Shown here: positions 5,618 to 14,414 of the stretch, piece by piece
How positions within the stretch are numbered: the first letter of the stretch is position 1
How the letters are laid out: each line of letters opens with the position of its first letter
Virus record (IMG/VR): IMGVR_UViG_3300037584_000634
Span: 1 to 20,185 of that record
Strand: one strand, 5' to 3'
DNA length: 20,185 bases
Source of the DNA: a virus
Notes under the pieces: model-generated
Database searches by the model: none
What the model saw: the letters and a program-made list of their open reading frames with translations, nothing else
Told to the model about the DNA's origin: nothing
Position numbers and translations under genes: made by a program

Positions 5618-7051
5618 ATGAATTATAAATTTAAGACTAAGCCGTATGAACATCAATTAGATGCATTAAAAGCATCTTGGGATAAAGAAAATTTTGCGTA
5701 CTTCATGGAAATGGGTACTGGTAAATCAAAGGTATTATTAGATAATGCCGCAATGTTATATGATAAAGGCCAGATAAATGGCCTCCTTCTTATTGCACCT
5801 AAAGGTGTATATAAGAACTGGTATGATCAGGAGGTGCCAGTTCATCTTCCTGATCATATTCAAAAGAAAATGGTTTTATGGAAATCATCAGATAAATCAA
5901 AAAAACAAAAACAAATATTAAATACTTTATTTGAACCAGGTGTAGATTTTCATATTTTAATTATGAATGTTGAAGCTTTTTCTTCTGGAGATGGTGCAGC
6001 TTTTGCATATAAATTTTTATCATGTCATAAATCAATGATTGCAATTGATGAGTCCACTACAATTAAAACTCCAACATCTAATAGAACTAAAAATATTTTA
6101 GCATTAAGAAATCATTGTAAGTATAGAAGAATATTAACAGGTTCACCGGTAACTAAATCACCATTAGATTTGTTTTCTCAATGTGCCTTTCTTGATCCTT
6201 GGCTCCTGGGACATGATTCTTATTGGACGTTTCGTTCTCGTTATGCGAAAATGAGAAAGATAGAAGTTAATGGTAGAAGGGTAGAAATAGTTACGGGATA
6301 CATGAACCTTGGTGAACTATCAGATAAAATAAAACCATTCTCTAAAAGAATATTAAAAGAAGATTGTTTAGATTTGCCAGAAAAAACTTATGTCAAGCAT
6401 TATGTTGAGTTAACTGCAGAGCAAAAGAAAGTATATACACAAATGAAAAGAGAAGCAATTGCTTTTTTAGATGGCAAAATGCAATCTTCAGTAACTGTTA
6501 TGACTCAATTAATGAGACTACATCAAATTACTTGTGGACATTTTACTGCTGATGATGGTACCATAAAAGATTTACCTTGTAGTAGGCTTGGTGAATTAAT
6601 GAACATACTTGAAAATGTAGAGGGTAAAACTATTATATGGTCTCACTATACACATGATGTAAAAAGAATTATCACTGAAATAAAAAAAGTGTATGGAGAA
6701 GATTCTGTTGTAGATTATTTTGGTGAAACTGACACTGATGCAAGATCAGCTAATATTAAAAAATTTCAAAACGATGATAACTGTAGATTTTTCGTAGGAA
6801 CCACTCATACAGGTGGTTATGGTATTACATTAACTGCAGGTAGTAATATGATTTATTTTTCAAATGGTTATGACCTTGAAAAACGTCAACAATCAGAAGC
6901 ACGTATTGATCGTATAGGTCAAACTAAAAAAATGACTTACATTGATATAATGACCCAAGATACTATTGATGAAAGAATTGTAAAAGCTCTTCGTAATAAA
7001 GTTGATATTGCAAATACAATTATGGATGAAGATTTTAGAGAATGGATATAG
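5618..7051 (+). CDS. SNF2-family (superfamily 2) DNA helicase/translocase
   Basis: This 477-aa protein has the SNF2 order of motifs. Walker A is EMGTGKS at residues 31-37, followed by motif Ia (LLIAPKGVYKNW at 57-68). Motif II is DEST at 144-147 (more often DEAH or DESH), and motif III is LTGSP at 173-177 followed by 'LFSQ'. In the C-terminal RecA-like lobe there is 'GGYGITLTAG' at 399-408, and the SNF2 motif VI is QQSEARIDRIGQ at 424-435. It is an ATP-driven double-strand DNA translocase by family; phage members may act in replication-fork remodelling or recombination. It is the only convincing plus-strand gene in the window, with its own promoter at 5558-5586. The ribosome binding site is poor (only an A/G-rich stretch before ATG). 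A 9-bp hairpin starts two bases after the stop. Confidence 0.9.
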   Translation: MNYKFKTKPYEHQLDALKASWDKENFAYFMEMGTGKSKVLLDNAAMLYDKGQINGLLLIAPKGVYKNWYDQEVPVHLPDHIQKKMVLWKSSDKSKKQKQILNTLFEPGVDFHILIMNVEAFSSGDGAAFAYKFLSCHKSMIAIDESTTIKTPTSNRTKNILALRNHCKYRRILTGSPVTKSPLDLFSQCAFLDPWLLGHDSYWTFRSRYAKMRKIEVNGRRVEIVTGYMNLGELSDKIKPFSKRILKEDCLDLPEKTYVKHYVELTAEQKKVYTQMKREAIAFLDGKMQSSVTVMTQLMRLHQITCGHFTADDGTIKDLPCSRLGELMNILENVEGKTIIWSHYTHDVKRIITEIKKVYGEDSVVDYFGETDTDARSANIKKFQNDDNCRFFVGTTHTGGYGITLTAGSNMIYFSNGYDLEKRQQSEARIDRIGQTKKMTYIDIMTQDTIDERIVKALRNKVDIANTIMDEDFREWI

Positions 7052-7052
7052 C

Positions 7053-7074
7053 GATTATAGTCCCCACTATAATC
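7053..7074. terminator. Hairpin between convergent SNF2 and virion operons
   Basis: GATTATAGT, loop CCCC, ACTATAATC: a perfect 9-bp stem with a 4-base loop beginning two bases after the SNF2 stop codon. Because it is symmetric, it forms in transcripts from both strands where the plus-strand SNF2 unit meets the minus-strand virion unit. Neither side has a T-run, so it is not a textbook intrinsic terminator. A second, weak stem (GGCA...TGCC) follows at 7081-7094. Confidence 0.6.
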
Positions 7075-7110
7075 AATCCCGGCAGCTGAGTGCCTAACCT
7101 CCCAAAATAA

Positions 7111-7308
7111 CTACAGTTTTTCAAATAGTATAACGATGATAGTAAACATACCTGCTACTAAAGCAGTCATTGCATAACGCATATGATTTTTAATTTCTTT
7201 AATATCGTTTTCTATTCCTGAAATTTTTTGATGAGTTTGTTTTTGCATGATACGACAAAGCTTTTCATGTGATTCTATTTTCTCTAATGCTAGATCTTTT
7301 TTAGCCAT
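7111..7308 (-). CDS. Holin-like small membrane protein (XhlA-like layout)
   Basis: A 65-aa protein. Residues 1-42 are charged and helical with a heptad pattern (IESHEKLCRIM, then ISGIENDIKEIKNHM). One hydrophobic segment at 44-62 (YAMTALVAGMFTIIVILF) is followed by a short charged end. This coiled-coil plus C-terminal membrane anchor is the layout of XhlA/hemolysin-type proteins that accompany phage lysis genes, so a holin or holin-accessory role is reasonable but inferred; no endolysin is seen next to it. It is the last gene of the virion operon and starts inside the stop of the 387-aa gene (TAATG). A small membrane-anchored virion protein is the alternative. Confidence 0.65.
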   Translation of the reverse strand: MAKKDLALEKIESHEKLCRIMQKQTHQKISGIENDIKEIKNHMRYAMTALVAGMFTIIVILFEKL

Positions 7309-8471
7309 TAATAACCTGTTCTTCCTCTACCAGTTCTATTAGAAAAATTTTCATTAGTGCCTGTAGATCTGGATCCAAAACCTCCACCTCTACCATCTGT
7401 AAATCCTTGCTTGTCAGCACGTTCGTATACATTTGGATTGTTAAATCTTGCTCGATTAGCAGTATCTTCTCTTGCAAATCTTTGTAATTCTGCAATTTTT
7501 GCTCGGCTAGCATCAGTTTGAGCTCTTTTTCTATTTGCTATTCTTTCAATTCTTTTTCGTGCGGCGTTTGCTAAACCAAATCCCCCTTCAGGAATTATTC
7601 CTCCAGAAATTTTATTTAAAAAATCATTACCATATACAGGATTATATCCTTTCATAATTCCTGAAGCAAGAGAGTTTGAAGATGTTAAACCATATCGATC
7701 ACGATAAAAATTTCTTACATTAGTTGCTCTAGGGTCTTCTTTAGGTAACATATTTAAAAGTAAATTTGTTGGAGTTGGAAGACCTCTTAAAATTTCCATT
7801 ATACCTTTTGATTGTTTTAAATTTCCTAATTCATCAACTGTGACAGCGCTATCCTCTAAATCATCTCCTTCTTCAGCGATGTCTTTATATAATGCCAATT
7901 CTGGTTGTGACAGGATACTTTGTTCAAGTGTTGGAACAGTTCCTGTAGCTCCCATGTTTACTTCAGGATCTAAATTAACATCTAGTTCTGGAGCAGAATT
8001 ATTTGTCTCCATTGACATTGGAGCACCGAAATTAGAACCTATTTTAGGAGTTATAGATTCTAAGTTGGGATTTAAATTAGCTACTTCACCTAAGTCAGAT
8101 GCTGCTGCTTTACCCATACTAAACATATCAGATATTTTTTCCGCTAAAGACATATTAGATATTCTTTCCGCTAAAGGAGCAGATGCACCTATAAATCTTT
8201 CATATGCACTTGATAAAGGATTTTCTGCAGAAATCGCTTTCATTATTCCAGATGGTGTATAACTATCTGCTCTTGATATACCTTGAATGGTATCATATGG
8301 TACACTTAAAGCAGCTGCCGCTGCTGGTGAAAGTATATCTTTTAATAATCCTCCAGGTAAATTTCTAACTAAATCCTCTGTAGCTCTAACATTATAGTCT
8401 GCTTGTGTTGAAGCATTATCTCTTATATCTAAAAAATTTCCTCGTGGATATAGTTTTTCATATATTGCCAT
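7308..8471 (-). CDS. Putative virion-associated protein (387 aa), unknown function
   Basis: The protein begins MAIYEKLYPRGNFLDIRDNA and has helical stretches and a long acidic, low-complexity middle (about residues 125-215, rich in Asn, Glu, Pro and Ser). A basic helical region follows around 300-345 ('ANAARKRIERIANRKRAQTD'). The C-terminal 35 residues are Gly/Arg/Asn-rich, with GRGGGFGS and NRTGRGRTGY, a composition fitting RNA/DNA contact or disorder. No enzyme motif is visible. Its start shares one base with the stop of the 1332-aa gene and its stop with the holin-like gene, so the three are translated together. By context it is a structural or ejected protein of the virion; this is inference. 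Confidence 0.6.
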   Translation of the reverse strand: MAIYEKLYPRGNFLDIRDNASTQADYNVRATEDLVRNLPGGLLKDILSPAAAAALSVPYDTIQGISRADSYTPSGIMKAISAENPLSSAYERFIGASAPLAERISNMSLAEKISDMFSMGKAAASDLGEVANLNPNLESITPKIGSNFGAPMSMETNNSAPELDVNLDPEVNMGATGTVPTLEQSILSQPELALYKDIAEEGDDLEDSAVTVDELGNLKQSKGIMEILRGLPTPTNLLLNMLPKEDPRATNVRNFYRDRYGLTSSNSLASGIMKGYNPVYGNDFLNKISGGIIPEGGFGLANAARKRIERIANRKRAQTDASRAKIAELQRFAREDTANRARFNNPNVYERADKQGFTDGRGGGFGSRSTGTNENFSNRTGRGRTGY

Positions 8472-11400
8472 TACGCTAATCCTCTTTGTCTAAGACGTAT
8501 TTGTTGTTCCTCAGGTGATAATAAAGCAAGTTCTGTTGGTGTCAAGCCTTGAGATGTAACATTGGACCCTGGACCCTGAATCTGTGATGTTTGTAGTATT
8601 TGTTGATTTGGCATTGGTGGTTGTCCAATATTTCCTAAACCAAGACTTTCTGCAATACCAGGTCCTTCTTCTAAGTAATCAGTTAAATCTAAATCAAATG
8701 TTTCTCCTAAATCTAAACCTTTTAAATCTCTATTCATTTCTCTTAAAGTAGGTTTAATTTCTTTAAATACATCTACGTCCCCTAGATCTCTTGCAATTTC
8801 TTTAAATCTATCTTCAATATCTTTTGATGGAAAGTATGGTTCAAAACTACCATCTTTTAATTTTCTAAAAGAATCATCACTTAATTGTCTTTCTTTAAAT
8901 GTTCTTCTTAATGCATTATCTTCAACACCTAATATATTTGCTGAATTTAAATTTCTATACATTTCTTTTTGTACATTAAATCTTGCTTGGTTTGATACAA
9001 AGAACCTTTCAATAATATCATTAGCTTTAATTGGTCCACCTCTTAATAGTCCAAAGTAACCACCAGTAAATTCTCTTCTAGCATTCCTAATACCTGTTTG
9101 GTATTCAGCAATTTTAAAACCCATACTTTCTAATGGATCAATTTTAATTGCTCTAAATCCCATTAGTCCACCTAGTTCAGGACCAATTTCTAATTCATCT
9201 CCTCTTTTAGTTGGAGTTCCAAATGCTGCTTGACCTATTCTTTGATATTGTTTGTAAGAAGGTGCAAGTGCTTCTCCTAAATGTAAAAATTGAATTGATA
9301 GTTTATCTCCAAAAGGTGTTTCATCTGTATATAATAATCTACCTTCATTAGTTCTACCGTTTCTAACTACAATGTCAGTCATGGCTTCTGTCCAAATAGA
9401 TTCAGAAATAAATGGATTCATAATTTCTCCACTAGCTTCTATTATACCATCTCTAAAACCTCTTAATAAAACATCGTCTGATTCTTGTGCTCTTAAAACA
9501 TTATTTAATAATGTTCTGAAAGGTCTACCAATTACATCATAAACATTACTGTGACTAAAATCTATATATCTTAATGTTCCATCATCATCTCTCATTGGAA
9601 GTAGTGTAGAGTTTTTTGACCATTCAGGAACAAACTGTCTTAATGCTGACATCTCATCTTCAGTTACATCGTACAATGCTTTCATTCCTTCAGTTAATCC
9701 AATTGGAACTGCAGTTAATGCAGTAGTCATACCAGCAATTCTTTTCATACCTGTTGCATACATTGGGTTATCATTTTTAACAAAAGCATTTGCTTCAATA
9801 TCAAATACCATTGGACCAATGTTACTTCCTCTTGTTGGTCTTGAGTGTCTTAACTCAGATAAAGCTTGTTTACCAATACCGGCAGTTGTTCTAATCATTT
9901 CAGATGGAAACGACATAAAGTTACCAATAGGTAATACTCTTGATGTTTTAACTGCTGATCCAACGTAAGCATAATTAGGTACAGTGTTTTTAACAATGTC
10001 AGCTGCTTTTTGTTTTAATTCTAATTCAACTGCATCATCTAATGTAGAATCTAAATCAGCTCTTTTAATATTTAATTGTTTTGCTCTACCTATTTTTAAT
10101 CTTTCTAACTCAGTTAAAAAGTTTGTAATTTTAAATGCATCATCCTCGGCTACATATTTACCTTGTAAAAAAGAACCTACCTTTTTCATCTTTTTAAAGA
10201 ATGATTTTAATATAGTATCAGGTGATACAAATTGATCTCCACTTTGAATTACATCTTTAAACAAAGCAGTTAAGTCTCCAATTTGTACCTGTGAATTTAC
10301 TACACCAAGTTCTAATAGTTCTTGATATAGTTTTTGCATTTCAGGACTCTTAGGTCCAAGTTTAAATACACCCGATCCTTTGAAACCTTTAACAGCATTT
10401 TTAAAAAATGTAGGTTCAGCTATTGTACCATTTGCAACTGTAAACATACCAGCACTAATTAAGTTACGTAAGTGAGTTGGTATAGATAAAATAGTTTTTG
10501 CCATTTGTGATGCTGCTTTTGGGGCAAGCAATAAAGTTCTATATAAATATGTTGCAGCAGATTCAGCAGATGATGCTGCTTCTCTACCTCTTATTGCACC
10601 TGCTAAACCTCTTGGTACATCATTTGCATGTAGCATTCCTTCTGCTATTTCCTTTGAAGTCCAACTATTTAATATTTCATTATCCACATACTGAATACCG
10701 GGCAATCTATTTTCTTTTAAATAATCACCTACTTTAACTACTTGTATTCCTGTTTCATTTGATCTCACACCTTGTTTAGCTAAAGCTTCATCAGTCCAAA
10801 AAGCTCCTCTTTCTCCAGCGGCTTGAAGTTTTTTATTATTTTCAGCTATGTTTTCAAAAAAAGATGATGTTCTTGCAGCAGATGATAAATTAGTCATTGC
10901 ATTAAAAATTGAATATCTTGGATCTTTTATTTCTCCAAATAACTCTCTTATAACTTTAGAACCTTTACCACCTGTTTTCTTTAACATCTCTTCAAATGAT
11001 TTTGTTTTAATTCCTTGAGCTGTTTTATCAGTGTAATTTAAATCAGGTAATTGTCCTGGTTTTTTTCTAGCTTGTTGTCCTTGTTCTAAAATATCATCAA
11101 CCATATATTTTGCTTGTTGATAATAATCAGTTGTACCTTCTAAATCTAAACCTGTATCTTTAGGTCTATTAGGATCTGTTTTAGCTAAGTATCTTCTAAA
11201 TAAAGCTATTGAATTGTTATATGCTTGTTCTGTTGGTTTATATCTTTGAAATGCTTTAAAGAATCTTGATCTTGGTTCAAACGCTCTATACGTACTACCT
11301 ACCCAACCTTGTATTCTTCCTTTTAAAAGTTCTTGTAATTCTTCTAAACCTGGTTTTAAATTTTTTTTATCTTTTATATTATTATCTAAATAACCAACTA

Positions 11401-12469
11401 AAGTAGTAAATTCACTTCTAGCCTTATCTATTGCTCCGACTATTCTTTGTCTTGATTGTGGATCTAGTTCTATTTCATCCATTTGTTTAACAATGTCGTC
11501 CATACTTTTTGGATTAATAGGTTTACTAATATCTCCTTCAAATAAAGTTTTATTTAATAAATCTAAAAATTTATTTTTTTCATCTTTAGTTGACTTGTTA
11601 AAAATAGTTTCCATTTCAGGAAATACTTTGTCTACTTCTTTTGTAATTGTATTTACAATTTCTTTCGCAGCATCTGTATCTCTTGCTTTTAAACCTTGCT
11701 TAGTCATTTCAGCTGCAAATACTTCTTCAGGTAAATCACCTCTTGGTCTAAATGGTGCACCAATATATTTATTAATCCATCTTTCAAATGCGCTGTCGCT
11801 ATACGCTAGTTCCTTTCCTCTTTGTGCTAATGCTTTGGCTCCTTTACCAACACCTGCAATAACCGGTGTAACTAATAATGATTCAGAACCAAATTTAACT
11901 CTATTTAATAATCTTCTAGATGCTTCTTCTCTACCATAAGTTTCTTCTCTATCTAATGCAGTGGGTCCACCAAATAAATCTCCAAAGCTACCTATTTTAT
12001 CCGCATCAGTTATAAAAGCTTCCCCTGTTGCACCACCCATAATACCTGCAACAAATTTTCTATAACCAGCTTTTTTATTTAATTTTTCTACTTCTTCTAA
12101 TGCTCTTTTAGATTCTTTTCCAAACTTTGCATAAGTACCTGCTTTTTTAGCATTCAAAGCTTTTTGAGCTAGTTTAGTACCTGCTTTAAAACCTGCAGTT
12201 CCCGGTATACCTATTTGTGTAAATACTTCTGCTAGTTTTCCAATAGTTCTTTCTTCTGCAATTTCTTCGAATGGATTTATGTCATCAAAAAATCTTTCAA
12301 CAGATGCAACTGTATCTGTGTCAGCTCCTAAATCAATTAGTTCTGCACCTAATGATACAATACCTTCTGGAACTTTTATTAAACCTGATATTAAACCAGC
12401 ACCAAATGCGCTATACCAACTAGTTTTACTGTCGGCTTCAGCTGAGTTAAATGGAATTAATTCCGCCAT
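8471..12469 (-). CDS. Very large putative internal virion / DNA-ejection protein (1332 aa)
   Basis: At 1332 aa this is the largest protein in the window. The N-terminus carries an amphipathic, Gly-rich hydrophobic stretch (AFGAGLISGLIKVPEGIVSL at about 21-40). Long helical regions follow, with a further hydrophobic part around residues 645-680. A distinctive block near 830-860 ('NYAYVGSAVK', 'LPIGNFMSFPSEMIRTT') resembles unnamed large proteins of marine phages. The last 40 residues are Gln/Pro-rich and look disordered. No protease, lysozyme or nuclease motif was recognised. Size, helical content and place among other helical virion proteins suggest a protein packed inside the capsid and ejected with DNA, like T7 gp16 in role but not in visible sequence. 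The ATG follows TAGGATAAAAA, an adequate ribosome binding site. Confidence 0.65.
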   Translation of the reverse strand: MAELIPFNSAEADSKTSWYSAFGAGLISGLIKVPEGIVSLGAELIDLGADTDTVASVERFFDDINPFEEIAEERTIGKLAEVFTQIGIPGTAGFKAGTKLAQKALNAKKAGTYAKFGKESKRALEEVEKLNKKAGYRKFVAGIMGGATGEAFITDADKIGSFGDLFGGPTALDREETYGREEASRRLLNRVKFGSESLLVTPVIAGVGKGAKALAQRGKELAYSDSAFERWINKYIGAPFRPRGDLPEEVFAAEMTKQGLKARDTDAAKEIVNTITKEVDKVFPEMETIFNKSTKDEKNKFLDLLNKTLFEGDISKPINPKSMDDIVKQMDEIELDPQSRQRIVGAIDKARSEFTTLVGYLDNNIKDKKNLKPGLEELQELLKGRIQGWVGSTYRAFEPRSRFFKAFQRYKPTEQAYNNSIALFRRYLAKTDPNRPKDTGLDLEGTTDYYQQAKYMVDDILEQGQQARKKPGQLPDLNYTDKTAQGIKTKSFEEMLKKTGGKGSKVIRELFGEIKDPRYSIFNAMTNLSSAARTSSFFENIAENNKKLQAAGERGAFWTDEALAKQGVRSNETGIQVVKVGDYLKENRLPGIQYVDNEILNSWTSKEIAEGMLHANDVPRGLAGAIRGREAASSAESAATYLYRTLLLAPKAASQMAKTILSIPTHLRNLISAGMFTVANGTIAEPTFFKNAVKGFKGSGVFKLGPKSPEMQKLYQELLELGVVNSQVQIGDLTALFKDVIQSGDQFVSPDTILKSFFKKMKKVGSFLQGKYVAEDDAFKITNFLTELERLKIGRAKQLNIKRADLDSTLDDAVELELKQKAADIVKNTVPNYAYVGSAVKTSRVLPIGNFMSFPSEMIRTTAGIGKQALSELRHSRPTRGSNIGPMVFDIEANAFVKNDNPMYATGMKRIAGMTTALTAVPIGLTEGMKALYDVTEDEMSALRQFVPEWSKNSTLLPMRDDDGTLRYIDFSHSNVYDVIGRPFRTLLNNVLRAQESDDVLLRGFRDGIIEASGEIMNPFISESIWTEAMTDIVVRNGRTNEGRLLYTDETPFGDKLSIQFLHLGEALAPSYKQYQRIGQAAFGTPTKRGDELEIGPELGGLMGFRAIKIDPLESMGFKIAEYQTGIRNARREFTGGYFGLLRGGPIKANDIIERFFVSNQARFNVQKEMYRNLNSANILGVEDNALRRTFKERQLSDDSFRKLKDGSFEPYFPSKDIEDRFKEIARDLGDVDVFKEIKPTLREMNRDLKGLDLGETFDLDLTDYLEEGPGIAESLGLGNIGQPPMPNQQILQTSQIQGPGSNVTSQGLTPTELALLSPEEQQIRLRQRGLA

Positions 12470-12477
12470 TTTTTATC

Positions 12478-13611
12478 CTAACTGCTAAATTCTGATGTGC
12501 CAAAATTTTTAGGAGCACTTTCTTGTAATTCTTTTAATTTTTTCTGTTGTTCTTCATTTAAATATTGAAAACTTTTAGGAGTTTGTGTAATTGTTTCAGT
12601 ACTTCCTGGAGTTGTTTCAGTAACTTCTGTTATCTGTTCTATTCCTCCAGTTATATCAATCGGTGTTAAACCTTGTTCAGTCAATAAATATGCTTTACCA
12701 TCATTTACGTTGTAGTATATTTTTTGTGCACCACCTGCTTTAATTTTTCTTTTCATAATTTTATTTAATTGTTTTTCATCACCTACATCAACATCAATAT
12801 GACCACCAACTTTACTTTCTCCAAATTTTGTAGCTATTTGTTGTCTAGTTTCAAATTCAAATGTAGCTCTTCTATTTCCTTTGGTAAAATCATTATCATA
12901 TTCTTCAGCAAAACCTGGAGTATATTCTTGTATTTTTTCAGTTGTTGTTTTTTGTTCTAATAAATCTGCTTCTTTTAATAATTTAGATCTTGTTTCATAA
13001 TCTGCTTGAGATTTTTTTTGTTGTAATTCTAAATCTTGTAAGTATTTAGCATCAGCTCTTTCTTTAGCAGCTAAAATTTCAGCTTGTGATAAATCTCTAT
13101 TTAGTTGAGCTTGTTTATCTGCTAATTCTGATTTAAATAATCTATCTCTCTCAGAAGCTTCTAATTCACTTCTTTGTTTCATAGCGGCCCCGGTAGCCTG
13201 AACCCGGATGCTTCTTAGGAAATCATCTTCTTTTTGTTTAGATGCTAGCATAGACGCAACAGGTTTTTCAGCTGCTGCAATTAAATTAGAAAGTGTTCCA
13301 CCACCAGTTTGTTTAGCTGCTGCTGGTCCATACTGTAATAAAAATTGTGTTAAAGGATCAAATCCCCCTCTGTCTCCAGCTGCTTCTAATAATATATCCA
13401 TGTTTTCTTTTGTCATAGATTTTAAATCAGGTAAATTCATTTTTGAAGAAGATCCAGTAGATTTTGCCATATATGGAAACTGATCAGTTTCACCTATAAA
13501 AGGATCAGCTGTTCCTGTTTGATATTCTTCTCTATCTACAATACCTGTCATGATACCTTCGTTGACTGGGCCACCTTTTCTAAACATTGGTCTTTTAAAA
13601 ACTTTGCTCAT
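12478..13611 (-). CDS. Putative internal virion protein with long coiled coil (377 aa)
   Basis: The basic N-terminus (MSKVFKRPMFRKGGPVNEGI) has the 'RPMFRKGG' pattern that recurs in marine-phage structural proteins. Residues about 60-115 are Gly/Ala-rich. Residues about 120-235 form a long charged helix (ELADKQAQLNRDLSQAEILA, then LQDLELQQKKSQADYETRS), probably a coiled coil. A smaller mixed domain follows, around 'KAGGAQKIYYNVNDGKAYLL', and then a Thr/Glu-rich end. No enzyme motif is visible. It lies two bases after the 266-aa gene and eight bases before the 1332-aa gene. The start has no clear ribosome binding site, suggesting coupling to the upstream gene. Role as internal or ejected virion protein is inferred from context and composition. 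Confidence 0.6.
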   Translation of the reverse strand: MSKVFKRPMFRKGGPVNEGIMTGIVDREEYQTGTADPFIGETDQFPYMAKSTGSSSKMNLPDLKSMTKENMDILLEAAGDRGGFDPLTQFLLQYGPAAAKQTGGGTLSNLIAAAEKPVASMLASKQKEDDFLRSIRVQATGAAMKQRSELEASERDRLFKSELADKQAQLNRDLSQAEILAAKERADAKYLQDLELQQKKSQADYETRSKLLKEADLLEQKTTTEKIQEYTPGFAEEYDNDFTKGNRRATFEFETRQQIATKFGESKVGGHIDVDVGDEKQLNKIMKRKIKAGGAQKIYYNVNDGKAYLLTEQGLTPIDITGGIEQITEVTETTPGSTETITQTPKSFQYLNEEQQKKLKELQESAPKNFGTSEFSS

Positions 13612-13613
13612 AT

Positions 13614-14414
13614 TTAAAATGCTCTGTATAAACCAGCTAGTGTAGCACCTGCACTAATTCCAGTTTGAAATGGACTTGGTGATGGTGCAGTTTGTGTAAC
13701 AGTTTGACCAGGGTATCCTGATATTAGACCCATGATTCCTGAACCATATTGCTGTGCAGTGGTTAATGGTTGATATAATTGTTGGGATAATAATTGTTGC
13801 TGTGCAGATAATTTAGCCTGGTTTTGTGCTTGATTCATACCACCTAAAGTAGTTAAACCTGCAATTTGTGCACCTGCTAATGCAGGAGATTTTGTAGCTA
13901 AATTCATTTGTTGACCAAATGCTTGATTCGCTAATTGATTAGCTTGAGTAAAACCTTGTTGTAATAAATTTGCTTGTATTCCTGCTCTGTTTCTATCTGA
14001 TGTAGATTGATACTCTGCTCTTTGTACACCTTCACGTCCTCCACCAAATGCACCTGCAGCTATTGCTGCTGCTGGAACACCTTGTGCTCTTTTTTGTGCT
14101 TGTATGTCATATTCTTGTAAAGTTGTATCAATTACATCTTTTTGATACGGAGACATAAAATCTTTATATGCATCTGGTCCAGAAAAACCTTCAGCTGCTT
14201 TTAAATATGGTTTATATGAACCTAGTCCTCCGGCTAGTTCCATTGCTTGTTTTTGTAATGGATCTAAATCTGCAATAAACTGTGGTCCTAATATTTTAGA
14301 TAAATCTGCACCTTTTAAATTACCAATTGCTTTTTTTAAATCATCTAAATAAAGTTTCGATTCTGATTCTATAAATGTAGCCGGATCTACATTTGTTGTA
14401 GTTGTTTCAGCCAT
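13614..14414 (-). CDS. Putative internal virion protein, Ala/Gln-rich (266 aa)
   Basis: The protein is almost entirely helical in appearance. It has 'MSPYQKDVIDTTLQEYD' near residue 87, 'GAFGGGREGVQRAEY' near 121, and a Gln/Ala-rich repeat-like region at about 145-220 (QANQLANQAFGQQMNLA, then AQNQAKLSAQQQLLSQQLY). The 'AAGAFGGGREGV' pattern followed by 'SDRNRAGIQ' is common in unnamed structural proteins of marine phages. The C-terminus is short and Gly-rich. Its start overlaps the stop of the 484-aa gene as TAATG. Amphipathic Gln/Ala helices fit a tube-forming or ejected protein; this is inference. Confidence 0.6.
   Translation of the reverse strand: MAETTTTNVDPATFIESESKLYLDDLKKAIGNLKGADLSKILGPQFIADLDPLQKQAMELAGGLGSYKPYLKAAEGFSGPDAYKDFMSPYQKDVIDTTLQEYDIQAQKRAQGVPAAAIAAGAFGGGREGVQRAEYQSTSDRNRAGIQANLLQQGFTQANQLANQAFGQQMNLATKSPALAGAQIAGLTTLGGMNQAQNQAKLSAQQQLLSQQLYQPLTTAQQYGSGIMGLISGYPGQTVTQTAPSPSPFQTGISAGATLAGLYRAF

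Noticed and set aside
7041-7080. Short minus-strand frame from a TTG (about 12 codons) behind a GGGAGG after the holin-like gene
   Set aside because: The Shine-Dalgarno is too far from the TTG, and the frame runs through the hairpin at 7053-7074 into the SNF2 3' end.
7301-7513. 70-codon minus-strand frame overlapping the end of the 387-aa gene
   Set aside because: It lies wholly within the two coupled genes in another frame and has no ribosome binding site.
11493-11939. 148-codon plus-strand frame opposite the 1332-aa gene (also 7840-8262 and 13208-13483)
   Set aside because: Serine/leucine/phenylalanine-rich shadow translations with no start signals; the minus-strand genes are continuous and coupled to their neighbours.
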